Shown: positions 23,271 through 34,153 of the stretch, one piece after another | How the letters are laid out: each line of letters starts with the position of its first letter | Position numbering within the stretch: the first letter of the stretch is position 1 | From: Nemertoderma westbladi | Taxonomy: Eukaryota; Xenacoelomorpha; Nemertodermatida; Nemertodermatidae | Reading direction: 5' to 3' | NCBI GenBank assembly: GCA_032718475.1 | Contig: JAUCBJ010002299.1 | Span: forward strand, 1-50,649 | DNA: 50,649 nt | The notes under the pieces: model-generated | The model's input: only the letters and a program-made list of their open reading frames with translations | Databases searched by the model: none | Told to the model about the DNA's origin: nothing | Made by a program: the position numbers and the translations under genes

Positions 23271-23980
23271 ACTAGCAAAACTGCTATACTCTACTGTCAG
23301 ACTGTTGCTTATTACTGTCAACAAAATTTAAATGACAGTTTTAATTTTAGGGTTTGGGCCCGACCAACTAACCCTAACCAAAAAATTAATCAATAAATCA
23401 AAGTTAAAGTGCTGTACGCGTGGTTATCAGTTGTGGTGCGTTAGGACCTGGTAGCTTTAGGTCATTGCATTAGGTCCATAGCTTTAGGTCCTGGTAGTTT
23501 GGTCCAAGGTAGCACAGGGCGTCCAAGAAAGAAATTGAACGTTCATATTTGGTATTTTTTCCTGCTAATCTGAACATCCATGAAATATCGTTCAAAATAG
23601 GTAAAAATTGCTGATGTTGTGAGTAATTTACCAAATTTAATTAAAATAATTTAAATTAAAGTCATAACTGAACGAAATTGAAAATTAACCAAAACAAACG
23701 AATATTGAACGTTCAAATTACGTTCAGTTTTGTGTTCATTTTTTTGTACCTAAATATGTACGTTGTTTGGACGTTTATGAACGTTCAAAAATGATTTACT
23801 TTAATTAGATGTCAATGGCATGTTCAAACTTGTTCGTGACACTGATTATTTTTTATTATACAATTAACTTTTGTGTTGGTTTAAAAATACTCCTTGTATG
23901 CTTGCGCTTATAGTTGGACTAATGGTTCCTTCCCAATACAAAACAATTACATTAAGTAATAAAAATATTCACATTATTCG

Positions 23981-24255
23981 AGACAGGGGGGGGGGGTGGG
24001 GGGGGGGGGGGAACTGGACGCAAAACTCGCCTTGGATAATTAATATACTGCCTCAATTTTAAATTCTCAATTTAGGGAAAGGAGCAGGTTACAGTGGCAC
24101 GTTATTTTAACCAAAACAATAAACTAAACACAATAGAACAGGTTACAGTTTTATTTTTGAGAATAATCATCTGTTATTTGCGTCTAATTTCCACTGGAGA
24201 GGGATGAATTTTTATTGCGTCCAGTCCCCCCCCCCCCCCCCCCCCCCCCTATCTG
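23981..24255. mobile_element. Short DNA transposon with G-run ends and target duplication
   Basis: The duplication CATTATTCG lies at 23972-23980 and 24256-24264. The inverted ends are AGACAGGGG... and ...CCCCTATCTGC, each with a long G or C run (23986-24011 with one T; 24226-24249), followed by ACTGGACGCAA in inverted orientation. The 275-bp interior codes for nothing. Duplication of 8-9 bp and CAG-type ends suggest hAT. Confidence 0.72.
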
Positions 24256-24617
24256 CATTATTCGCACAACGAAAAACTGATAACCAATACAACGTTGGCA
24301 CAATAACATTTTAAACAACAAATAACCACAAAATTAAACAAAGGTGATTGATTACTAAATCTGAGACTATGTCACAAAAAAATGAAATAAAATTATTACA
24401 ATATATTATGTTTTATTATAGACAAATCTACATTATTATCCTCATTAAATTATAGATAAAAAATTTCATTACTGCATGAACCATTCATGACCTATTCATA
24501 CATACATAGGAGAGTTATCTGTTGGGGCCTTTCTTGTATTTTCATACGCTCACATACGTACTGACGGTACTGCATACTTATCTCTGAACCTATCCTTCTG
24601 CTGTTCTGTTTTTTTTT

Positions 24618-24725
24618 GTGATACTGGTCTATATCCCGGTATCTTAGTGGATACTGGTCTGTATCCAGGTATCTTAGTGGATACTGGTCTGTATCCAGGT
24701 ATCTTAGTGGATACCGGTCTGCAGA
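24618..24725. repeat. 30-bp minisatellite, about 3.5 copies
   Basis: The unit is GATACTGGTCTGTATCCAGG plus TATCTTAGTG. It lies just upstream of LINE D and may be part of its 5' region. Confidence 0.85.
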
Positions 24726-24778
24726 TATGGTGGGACCAACTTCTCAACCAGCCCAGTCAATGGACACCACTGGCATAG

Positions 24779-25865
24779 TTGGTGTTGAATGATAGTGATA
24801 TTGGGGATAGATCAGGTGTTATTATTATCAACTCCTGTTTGGCTCTTCTCATTCAGGGAATGGCAATTAAACCAGGGCCAGATGTTATAGAGGCATGTTT
24901 AATGCGATTTACAGTTACTGATATATCGGTTGCTAAAGAATCCTTATTTGAAAGGTGTAAGTAAGCTTGATAAACCAATCAACCGACGTGATACTTTGGA
25001 ACATTCTGCCACTAGAGCGAAAGTGGTGGATTTACTCGAGAAGCTTCGTGCAATAGATTCCTCTAAGAGCTTGCCAGTTATCGCAGTCGAGGCGTTGGAG
25101 GCACAGCCACTGTTTGAAGTAGACCTGATTAAAGATAAGATTTCATCCGTGAGTGCAAAGTCTGATGTATGCATTTCTCTTTCCACCATTGAGAATAAAG
25201 TCGATCAGTGTCGAAAGGAACTGTCGGATCGATTACGGTCAGTCGAGGCGTCACTCAAAGTGCCATGGCCGTCCATTCCCTCAACCCATCTGGATATCCA
25301 TGCTCCACCACCTCCTCAACGTACTAACTTAGATGTAGCCACAGCGGCTCCAGTAGCGTGGTGAGAACCCCAATCAGATAGTCGCACCCTAAACCAGGGC
25401 GGAGCAGTTGGAGGAGGACTTGGAAACCCAGGTGGTTCTCTGGGGTTTAGAATGAGATATAATGCAGCTCGTAAAGGGAGCCTTCCGGACTCTCCATTGG
25501 TAAAGAATCTGGTTTACAGAACTACTTTCAAAATAGCAGTGGGAGCATTAAACGGACTCGTCGTTCTTCCTCACTGGAAGTCGTTCACATTGACGCCCAT
25601 AATACACAAGGTGATGGCTTCGAGATTCCCCGATACCACAAACATAGACAGTAACGCCATGTTGATGGTACAGGTACAGTGAAACCGTCAGGTTCGTACT
25701 GTACATCCGGAAAGCCAGGGCAGCCCCAGCTGCTATATTCGTCTTCAGAGATGATAAACTGATTACACCAGCAGATCTAGTGGATGATCTAAGAGAGTAT
25801 GGTGGTATCACCATCAATGAATCGTACAAAAGAGGTCCCATGTCAATGCGCCAACTCAAGTTTTA
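24779..25865 (+). pseudogene. LINE D ORF1
   Basis: The largest open piece (24930-25364) has a predicted helical, charged segment (DRLRSVEASLK) with a coiled-coil flavour, then a proline-rich HAPPPPQ. Later frames give NLVYRTTFKIAVGALNG (25452-25682) and a final ITPADLVDDLREYGGITI near 25760-25820. Layout and position match LINE ORF1 proteins, which bind RNA; the recognition is by context. Confidence 0.5.
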
Positions 25866-26117
25866 GGATAAGTCTACCAGTCCATCACCTTGAAGATGCA
25901 CTGAATCCTGATATTTGGATGCGGGGGTTTGCGTTAGGAAGTGTAAATATGGATACCGGTTGTTAAATATTATGATTGTATATAAGTTTTTTGTATTATT
26001 TCTTAACTTTTTTTTTAAATATTTTTGCATAATATTTTTGATAATCCTCTCCTCTCATCCTCACAGCTGCAATTATCAATACCTCAATATCTCCATTAGT
26101 TACAGATTGTTCATTGT

Positions 26118-27535
26118 GTAGATAGATAGATAGATTTATTTATACATTATGTAAAAACAATAACAAATACACCAAACAATGTACCGGTATAAAGGTATTG
26201 TCCAACATAACATATAGGATTACCCCTAAAGCTTTGCAGCTTATTTCCAAGGGGGTCCTTTATGTTACTTGATTACAATTACAATATTACACTACACTAA
26301 CCTAAAACCAATATAAAACGTAATTACACTATGTACATGTACAACTTTACCACGAGCGTGACAATGTCCGACTCAACGATAAAGATGAAATGTACAGAAC
26401 AATTTATTATAAAACGTAATTACAGTATAAATAGTAAATAATTAATAAACTAATAACTTACTGTAGGACTATTGTACCTATTTTTACATTGCACACGGAG
26501 GTGAGATTTAACTGCAGATTTAAAAGAATGTTGATTATTTAGGTTTTTAATTTCATTAGGCAGAGCGTTCCAATTTTTAATGCCGTTAAAAAAGAAAGTA
26601 TCAGATTTAAAGGATTTACAATACGGGAGGTAGAAGTTTGAAGCACTAGCTCTGGTACTATAAGAGTGTGTATCGCGTACTCTGTTGAATTTTTGTTTTA
26701 GGTAATTGGGACATTTACCATTATACACTTTATGCACATGGTTAAGTCATAGCTGATTAACTCTACTATCTAAGTTATGTAGTCCAGATTCAGAAAAGTC
26801 ATCTGGAGTTAGGTGGTGCCTAGGTTTGTAGTCTTTAATAAATCGTACTACTTTATTCTGAGCTACTTGTAATTTACGTTTAAGCTGTTTGGTTAAGCCT
26901 TCATACCAAGAAGAGCACGCATAGTCCATGTGACACTGTATTAAAGTAGAGCAAAGTAACTTGCGGGAGTCGGTGTTCAAACTATTTTTATTTCTGTATA
27001 GAAACCTAAGCCTACTGTTAACTTTCGAGAAAATATTTTTCACTGTACTTTCTCCTGATAAGCAGTTATCCAATGTGGCGCCTAAATATTTAACTTCCTT
27101 TTTATTTTCAATCTTATGTCCATAACTAGTGACTTCAAACTTAGTTACCTTCTTTAACTTTCTTTTGGAACCAAACCAAATACTTTCAGTCTTACTGTAG
27201 TGAATGGGTAGCTTATTATCAACCAACCATTCATTACAGGATTCTAGAACTGCACTTAACTTTTGGGAAATATAGATAGGATCTTTATGAGAGAAAATAA
27301 GAGCACTGTCGTCGGCATATAAGATGAGTTTAAAATCGGGATCTATACTACTTATCATATCATTTACATAGCATACAAAAAGCAGAGGACCTAATATACT
27401 ACCTTGCGGTACACCACAGGTAATCTCTTGTATAGTAGACTGCGATTTGCTAATGACTACAGTTTGACCTCTGTCTGACAGGTAGGACTTGAACCAGTCT
27501 ATAGAACGTACACCCATCAGGCCTAACAGGTGTAT
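26118..27535 (-). mobile_element. CR1/L2-type LINE, 5'-truncated, well preserved
   Basis: The minus-strand ORF2 end runs from 27517 to 26450. It holds WFKSYLSDRGQTVVI, CGVPQGSILGPLLFVCYVND, LILYADDSALIF and KYLGATLDNCLSG. It then continues in the same frame past one TGA to HKVYNGKCPNYLKQKF and NWNALPNEIKNLN. The 3' tail is a tetranucleotide run (TAGATAGATAGATAGA on the plus strand at 26120). The single stop at 26749-26751 could be a CpG decay (CGA to TGA). Confidence 0.8.
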
Positions 27536-27539
27536 TACC

Positions 27540-28160
27540 TCTTTTAATAGTACAGGGCTGTACCTCGACCTGTACTTGTACCTCGACGAACTGCAGTTTG
27601 GATTCCAATCTGGAGCTAGTATGATGCAATGTACGTGGTCTGCTTCGGAAGTTGTAGGTTACTATTCTCGTTTATAAACCCCTGTTTATGGATGTTTACT
27701 CGATCTTAAGAAATCATTCGACATGGTGGATTGGTGTAAACTCTTCCTGGAGTTGAGCAAGAAAGGGTTCTCCCCATTGTTTCTTCGCATTCTGCTATGG
27801 ATTTACTCCAATCAGACTTGTTGTGTACGCTGGAATGGATCCTACTCGACTCCATTTAGTTTTTCCAATGGTGTAAGACAGGGGTCTGTTATTCTGCATA
27901 ATGTTAGATATTTTGCTCGTTAGGTTGCGAAACTCGGGAATTGGTTGTCACGTGGGTAGATTTTACCTCGGAGTTCTTGCGTATGCCAACGATGTTCTCC
28001 TTCTGTGTCCTTCGCTTGGTGGTTTACAATGCATGGTATCAATATGTGAGGAGTTTGCTAAATAATTTAAATTGATATTGGGTGCCGATACAGATCCCAT
28101 CAAATCGAAATCCAAGTGCATAGTGTTTAGTTTGGGTACAATTTGGAGGGAGCCCATGGT
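27540..28160 (+). pseudogene. LINE D reverse transcriptase fragment
   Basis: Frames give LDELQFGFQSGASMMQCTWS, CLLDLKKSFDMVDWCKLFLE, RWNGSYSTPFSFSNGVRQGS and AYANDVLLLCPSLGG. The catalytic Y-A-D-D is changed to YAND, so the enzyme would be dead. It is close to LINE A in this region. Confidence 0.7.
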
Positions 28161-28363
28161 AAAATAATAATAATAATTATTATTATTTTTTTTTTTTTTA
28201 ATTATTTAATTCAGCAAAGTTATAAAGCCATAGAGTAAAAACTAGAGCACAACCATAAGGAATATGTAAGTACAGACATTAATAAATATGATAACTAAAT
28301 ATGAATATAAATGGAGGAAGATACATACAAGGCGCCGTTATTTACAATAAATATTAAAAGACT

Positions 28364-29632
28364 CTAGACTAAAAGATTAGAAGGACGGCAACAAAACCTT
28401 ACAGCACAGATCAAAGAGTTAGATGATTTATTAATACGAAGGTAAAGACTGCTTAATGAGTTACGATGTATTTGCACCAAAGAACGGATATTTAAATTAA
28501 CAAGCATCTGGCTGGCACTGGAAATTTCATTGGTTTCGGAGTTGTACAGTCGAATACCAAACAAGTTCCGCACGGCTCTATTTAAGGCAGCATAAATGTT
28601 ATTGAAATTTGAAATGGAATAAAAGCGCCACGACCATAAAGCATTACAATAAATATTGGAGCAATAACTATTAAAAAGAACACATTTCACCTCAGTGGAG
28701 CAATTAATAAATTTCCTAATAAGCATATTTGCACGTCCGTAAAATTTTCTTAGCTGAGCCAAAAAATCGGTGTTGTCCAAGAAGTCAGACGTCAAGATAT
28801 GGCCCAGATAGGAAAACGAGTCAACCCTTTCAAGTGGCTTGCCATATAATGAAATATTAGGACGTGTAGAAAAAGGCCGCAGCTTACTGTAGATAAACAT
28901 GCACTTTGATTTTTTCGTGTTAAAAATCATATTATTGCGAGAAGCAAAATTACTGCAAATATCGACCAAAAATTGCAACGCACAAGGATTTGATGCGATA
29001 AGACATCAGCATAGAAAGTGTGGTTCAGACAGACATCAAGGAGGGCACAGCCAATATTAGAACCGGACAGTTCTAAGCTGAGAGTGTCGATAAAAATGTT
29101 AAAAAAGCGAGGCGACAAAATTCTTCCTTGTCTTACCCCATTACAGCAATAAAATTTATCGTACATACAACCATTCCAGAAAACTTGCATAGATTGGTTG
29201 GCATACCAGAAAATAATTATGCGTAAAATAAACAACGGAATTTTACGTTCGAAAAGGCGTCTAAAAAGAAGACCATGATCTACTTTGTCGAACGCTTTGG
29301 AGGCGTCGAGAAAGCAGAGAAAAATATTAGAGCCATGCAACAAACAAGTAGAAATTAATTAATTCCTTTAATGTATAAATACATGATTCGGTTCCTACTG
29401 AGCCCTTGAAACCAAATTGGTTGTCAGAGGTACAGAGAAGGTGGTCAATGCGAAATAATATTAAAAATTTGTACAATTTACTTAAAACATTGGCGGTCGT
29501 ATTGGGCCTATAATTAGACTTGTCCGTGATGTCACCGGATTTATCCTTAACAATGGGCAGGATATTCGATGACAGCAAGGACAAAGGGATAAAACCATGA
29601 ATATTACAGGTGCTAAAAACAAAGATAAACAA
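28364..29632 (-). pseudogene. LINE E reverse transcriptase and C-terminal region, frameshifted
   Basis: Three frames in order: PIVKDKSGDITDKSNYRPNT with DNQFGFKGSVGTESCIYTLK (29327-29632); LCFLDASKAFDKVDHGLL and NGVRQGRILSPRFFNIFID with HTFYAD (28927-29343, where the frame shifts inside Y-A-D-D); and FNTKKSKCMFIYSKL, SYLGHILTSDFLDNTDF and RAVRNLFGIRLYN (28364-28978). Confidence 0.78.
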
Positions 29633-31185
29633 ATTAACAAACGATTACTGGTATATATGATGTGCTCCGCAACTAGCCCATCGGGGCCGGATGACTTATT
29701 GCACTTTAGGTGAGTGAGACCGAGCCTCAATTCATCAATAGAAAATACCATATCTTTTGTGTAAACAATATCCTTTAAAGAACCCTTGATATCGTCGTGT
29801 TGGGTGGGAGGAATCGAGTTGAACACACTACTGAAGTGATCGCCCCACGAGTTGGCGATATTCTGGGGACCGGATACATCATCGATTACAGGCGAGGGAG
29901 GAGCGGAGGAGGAGTTTTCCTTTCGAATGTTTTGCCAAAACTTAAAACAGACTTTATCCATAAGCGAATGAGCTAACTTGTCCGCGCGTAGCGTCGCTGC
30001 ATTACGTTTGACTGCTCGTAAACGCCGTTTGAACTGAGAACGTGTGGAGCACATCTGGCGGAACACGGGACCTTCTCGAGGACTGCCCATTGAGCGCCAG
30101 TAGAGAAAACAAGAACGAGCTGCCTCGTGAAGCATGCCGACCTCGTCATTCCAACCGGGAACGCCGCAGGGATGGGACGAAGAGGGAGAAGGTTTCCGAG
30201 TAGGTATCGTTGCCTCAGCAATGGAGACTAAACCGTCAACAATAGTATCATAGAATGTGGAGATGCACTCCAGGTGACTAGAGGCGCCACAGTGAGGGTT
30301 AGTGCAGGAAACAGCATCGAGTGGAAATACCAGCTGCGATAAAAACTCGTTGGTGGCCTCCCTGTAACGACCGAGGTTGTAAGGTGATGCTTTCTCCCAC
30401 TGTGGTATGGGTCTGTGGGCCGCAGCGGGAGTCTCGGAATTGTGAGAAACAACGGGGGGAGGCGAGCCACCGTCGATCACAACTGTAAGAGGTAAATGAT
30501 CATCGAAGGTTAGTGAGTAGTTAACCGAAATATCCCGGATTGAACTAATCATGGACCCTGTGCAGACACAGTGGTCCAACCAAGAAGTAGATCCGTGCGA
30601 GGAGCTAACGAAACTGAAGGTATCACTGGGTAGATAATTAAAGTCAGCAATGTGGAGACCGGAGTCAGAACAAACACTAGACAAGTCCTTGAAGAATAAG
30701 CGGGTTGGATCTGCATTGAAATCCCCTATAATGCACACTTTATTAGAGGGGGCCGTTTCGGATATAGCAGCAATTCTACCCAGATAATCCAAATACTCAT
30801 TATGGTTGTCGGAAGACTCGTAGGGAAGGTAAACATTCAGAACAATCACAGAAGAGCCATCCGGGCAGGAAACGGAAAGAACCATGATCCTTGGGTCTGA
30901 GCTTTCAAGGATCCGGACGAAGTTTGAACCTAAAGATTTCCTCCACAACACCCCCAGGCCACCGGAAGGCCTGCCGGATAAGATACCAGCCTCAAGGTCA
31001 GTAGGGGAGGAACCGAAGCCAAAGTGGTCAGCAGATAACGAGTTCAAGAAGTCCAGGCTCTGTTTAGTAAGCTGGGTCTCTTGAAGAAGGATTATGTCAC
31101 AATCTCGGGCCATTTCTTTGACTACAAATTGACTAGAGAGGGATCTAACCGAGTTACAATTATAACTTCCGATTTTAATAGCCAT
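29482..31185 (-). CDS. LINE E ORF2: endonuclease and start of RT
   Basis: This 567-residue frame starts MAIKIGSYNCNSVRSL, 76 nt after ORF1. AP-endonuclease motifs are all present: SYNCNSVR, DIILLQET, CIIGDFNADPTR, STSWLDHCVC and FDDHLPL (usual SDH). The end enters RT (CNKSSGPDGLVAEHI), then a frameshift near 29640 moves the RT to other frames. The endonuclease half looks intact. Confidence 0.82.
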   Translation of the reverse strand: MAIKIGSYNCNSVRSLSSQFVVKEMARDCDIILLQETQLTKQSLDFLNSLSADHFGFGSSPTDLEAGILSGRPSGGLGVLWRKSLGSNFVRILESSDPRIMVLSVSCPDGSSVIVLNVYLPYESSDNHNEYLDYLGRIAAISETAPSNKVCIIGDFNADPTRLFFKDLSSVCSDSGLHIADFNYLPSDTFSFVSSSHGSTSWLDHCVCTGSMISSIRDISVNYSLTFDDHLPLTVVIDGGSPPPVVSHNSETPAAAHRPIPQWEKASPYNLGRYREATNEFLSQLVFPLDAVSCTNPHCGASSHLECISTFYDTIVDGLVSIAEATIPTRKPSPSSSHPCGVPGWNDEVGMLHEAARSCFLYWRSMGSPREGPVFRQMCSTRSQFKRRLRAVKRNAATLRADKLAHSLMDKVCFKFWQNIRKENSSSAPPSPVIDDVSGPQNIANSWGDHFSSVFNSIPPTQHDDIKGSLKDIVYTKDMVFSIDELRLGLTHLKCNKSSGPDGLVAEHIIYTSNRLLICLSLFLAPVIFMVLSLCPCCHRISCPLLRINPVTSRTSLIIGPIRPPMF

Positions 31186-31261
31186 GGTTAATAAATTTAT
31201 AAGAACAAAGAAAACAAGAAAAGGGAAACAAGAAACAAAGTATTAGCAATGCACGCCGCAG

Positions 31262-32302
31262 CTACTGAAAGGGATCCCGATGAATCCACTCCCTAACTAA
31301 CACGCCTTCCGGCCAGAGATTAAGGTTGTCCTGAGATTTCAGGGAAAGAGCAACTTCCTCGGAGCAACTAACCTTGAAAGAGGCGTAATCATCGAACTTG
31401 GTAGCAATTTTGTCACAGGTGACATCAACATTAAAATTACCTTTAACATGAGTAACCAGGTCGTCAGTAGAAGTAACCGGAGCAAGACGGGTAACAAATA
31501 TCTTAGGTTTAGACTTGGACGGCACACCCCTCAGGGAGTAGGAGGAAGAGGTCCCAGTGCCCACAACCGGATTACCCCGGTTGCGTTGACGGGGAGGGGG
31601 CCTCAAACCCGAAGAACCAGAAATAGGGCGCCCTTTTGGACCGACATCGATAAAAGGAGACTCCTCGCGGACAATGACAACATCGGAATCACCGGAGACA
31701 CCAGACTCAACACCAGACAACAGCTCGGAAGCAGGAGGCATTGCGTCTGAGACATTACCAAGTGACTGGCCAGTGGAGGTGAGAGTGGAGGCGGAACTAG
31801 AGCTGATGGCTCCACGACGACGTTTGCCCTTAAAATTTCCACTAGCAGGAGCAGCTACCTGGGCAAATGAAACTGGGGGGACTGAAGGATTGCTTTCTAG
31901 AACCGAAACACGGCTCTTCAACGCACCGAGATCCTGAACCAATGTCGCAAGAACAGAAGATGGAGGCATAGTTGGAGGAAGAGCCGTAAAGTCCTCCACG
32001 ACAAACGTGGGAGTCGGACTAAGATCCTTAAAGACGGCCAGATCGAAGATATTAAGGATGTCAGCGATGAACTTGCGCCGCTTATTAACACCGGAGTGTT
32101 TCGTAGAGAAACTCTTCGAGGTATCCCGATCGGAAAGCAAGTCCAGCAATGTACTCCGAGCATTCTCAAGATTGGTTGTCATAAACGGCACCCAACCGTC
32201 CATGGTGTCTACCAGGTCGTCGTAGACAGCCCCTTTGGAGGTACGTTGCCACGCATAACAGAGAACTGGGTGGATAATGACCCCACCCGAAACGTCAGCC
32301 AT
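31262..32302 (-). CDS. LINE E ORF1 protein
   Basis: This 346-residue intact frame starts at MADVSGGVIIHPVLCYAW. Residues about 125-140 (LVQDLGALKSRVSVLESN) are a short coiled coil. The middle is a serine/proline-rich, basic linker (KGKRRRGAISS). Residues about 260-340 (KPKIFVTRLAPVTSTDDLV, ASFKVSC, LWPEGVLVREW) form an RRM-like/ORF1 C-terminal domain. It would coat LINE RNA. There is no CCHC knuckle. Confidence 0.8.
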   Translation of the reverse strand: MADVSGGVIIHPVLCYAWQRTSKGAVYDDLVDTMDGWVPFMTTNLENARSTLLDLLSDRDTSKSFSTKHSGVNKRRKFIADILNIFDLAVFKDLSPTPTFVVEDFTALPPTMPPSSVLATLVQDLGALKSRVSVLESNPSVPPVSFAQVAAPASGNFKGKRRRGAISSSSASTLTSTGQSLGNVSDAMPPASELLSGVESGVSGDSDVVIVREESPFIDVGPKGRPISGSSGLRPPPRQRNRGNPVVGTGTSSSYSLRGVPSKSKPKIFVTRLAPVTSTDDLVTHVKGNFNVDVTCDKIATKFDDYASFKVSCSEEVALSLKSQDNLNLWPEGVLVREWIHRDPFQ

Positions 32303-32462
32303 GTGGAAAGGGAACAGCAGACGGAAACGCCAAAAGCAGAAATAACGACCACAAAGAAATAAAAACCAATGTTAAAAAAAGCACCAAGTCAGTACAGCAG
32401 TACAGCAGTCAGCCAAAGAGCAGTACAGCAGTTCCAATTACGGTTCGTACTTCTGTGCAGCT

Positions 32463-33124
32463 GTGATATTGCTACACAGTATACCACATTTTATATGTGG
32501 TATCAATCTCTCTTGGGTAAGTGAGGCTGTACATTTAGGTCATGTTCTGGATTACCGTAACTCATCATCATCTGATATATTAAGGAAACGTGGTCATGGT
32601 CAATTTATTGGTAAACTTAATACGTTGCGTCAGGAATTTTATTTTACGAATCCTTTCACTTTGTGCAATTTACAACGTATTTTTGCAACTATCCTTTATG
32701 GCAGTTATCTTTGGGATCTATTTTCAGACAATTGTTCGAGAATACTTAGTGCTTGGAATATTAATGTTCGCATTATTTTCAAATTGCCTTTCAACTCGCA
32801 TAGATATATTATTGAACAACTTTTACCTTTTGCACATCCATGTATTATGATGCAATCTAGGTTTGTTAATTTTGCACAAAGGTAGGTAGGTCGCGTAGTG
32901 GTGCCAATTTTAGGATGATAGGAAATTTGTGTAATAAATATAATATCACTGACCTTACATCTAAATGTGTAAAAAGTTTAAATTATGTTCCTCTTATGAA
33001 GACCAATGAATGGAAAGTACATTTCTGCAAGGAATTAATTAATGTGCGCCTGGATACTATGGAGGTAAAAGGTTTCAATGACCATGAACTAAAAGATATT
33101 TTGGACTATATTGTTACTTCATAA
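32463..33124 (+). pseudogene. LINE D C-terminal region
   Basis: This reads INLSWVSEAVHLGHVLDYRN, LYGSYLWDLFSDNCSRIL and SAWNINVRIIFKLPFNSHRY, then VRLDTMEVKGFNDHELKDIL after one stop at 32884. It matches the C-terminal region of LINE A. The tail is not clear after 33130. Confidence 0.7.
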
Positions 33125-33224
33125 CCTAGAATAATTTTTACTCGCTATATCTTGTATTAAACTTTACCAGTCGTGTATGAAATTATTATATAATAATGTA
33201 AATAACTTAGTAAGAAAGCTAGGG

Positions 33225-33920
33225 AGGAGTTGTAAGTTAGTCTGCTCCGTCAGGGTGGGGGGGGGGGGGGGGGGGGGGGGTACTAGGGACCATGGACCAC
33301 CTCGTAGAGTCCCTCGTTGTTAGTGAGTGAGAGGGGTCCATGGTCCCCACAATGGAGGCCGCATTGCCGACCAGAATGCCAGTCTCTGCAGGAGGAAGCA
33401 GTGAGATCAGGGCTCCTGGGAAACAGAGTGGAGTCTTGCCACGATCTCCTTCAGGAACTCTGATGATTCAGGGCCAGGGCGGCCCAAGGTCTCGTAGGCT
33501 ACCAGGTGGAAGATGAGTTCCTGGTACTATACATTATTGACATGAGTAAACCCAAAAATTTTGTTTATGTTCAAAGACTATTACATTTTGTTGAGATAAA
33601 GCGGATATATGGGTGTTGGAATGTTCAAGCATCTATTATGCGTATGGTAATCTTTTTAATCGCAAAACATTTTTTTTTGCTTTTACAGAACATATTAAAT
33701 AAATTTTTCTTACGTTTCAATTGCTCAGTTGGTCAGCTGTTGACATTCCCACACGTCTGCCAAAAGACATTTGTCTTTATATTGTCGATAAATTGGGGAG
33801 ATATATGACTGATCGCGGAGGTGTTGTGTCCAGATGCGATGCCAGATGCCACCTAGGGGTGTGGCCGATGTTTGTATGTAATTCTGATGTATTTTTGTGT
33901 GTATAATTGTTTAAAATCTA
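33225..33920. other. Intron segment with G24 run and inverted repeat; no gene assigned
   Basis: A run of 24 G (33257-33280) is followed by GGGACCATGGACC (33286-33298) and its exact reverse complement (33335-33347), a possible 13-bp stem with a 36-nt loop. The open frames at 33506-33920 have no motif I recognise. Confidence 0.5.
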
Positions 33921-33948
33921 TCTGCGTTACTTTAACATAAATACCTAC

Positions 33949-34107
33949 CAGGACGACAATCGACATTGTTGCAAACCTCCGATCTCTTTGTATCAGAGCA
34001 AGGCTTTCCAATCGGTTTGAGCAGAACTTTTCGATTTAGCTGAATTATTCCTCCACCACATGTGGTATTGCATTCACCAGCGTAAGTCCATTCACCATAC
34101 TCGCATT
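33949..34107 (-). CDS. Exon 7: TSP1 repeat with O-fucose consensus
   Basis: This 159-nt phase 1-1 exon has a TACCTAG acceptor and a G|GTAGGT donor. It opens CEYGEWTYAGECNTTCGGG, continues with QLNRKVLLKPIGKPC and ends VCNNVDCRPG. The CNTTCGGG segment fits C-x-x-(S/T)-C-x-x-G, the O-fucosylation consensus of TSP1 domains; it is the only exon here that does. NTT is also an N-glycosylation sequon. The intron upstream is 3.3 kb and the one downstream is 10.9 kb, which holds the nested LINEs. Confidence 0.82.
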
Positions 34108-34153
34108 CTAGGTAACACATTATAGATATATTAATAAAAAACTATTAAAATAG

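Larger units (their letters stand above)
28165..32450 (-). mobile_element. LINE E, near full length, inserted in LINE D
   Basis: This minus-strand non-LTR element has ORF1 (31262-32302), ORF2 (31185 down to 28364, with frameshifts) and an (AAT)n-type tail at 28165-28200. The 5' region has CAGTACAGCAG repeats (32390-32440). ORF1 and the first 567 codons of ORF2 are open, so it is the youngest and most complete LINE in the window. The clade is near CR1/Jockey; I cannot place it more finely. Confidence 0.8.
24779..33124 (+). mobile_element. LINE D (CR1/Jockey type), interrupted by two LINEs
   Basis: Plus-strand pieces in colinear order are ORF1 (24779-25865), RT (about 27540-28160) and C-terminal region (32463-33124). 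The gaps are occupied by a minus-strand LINE at 26118-27535 and another at 28165-32450. The reading of the RT (FSFSNGVRQGSV, AYANDVLLL) resumes after the second insertion at the expected next segment (INLSWVSEAVHLGHVLDY). The endonuclease appears to be lost at the first insertion. It fills the 10.9-kb intron between exons 7 and 8. Confidence 0.7.

Noticed and set aside
23871-24062. Open frame with a glycine run
   Set aside because: It is produced by the G run of the short DNA transposon.
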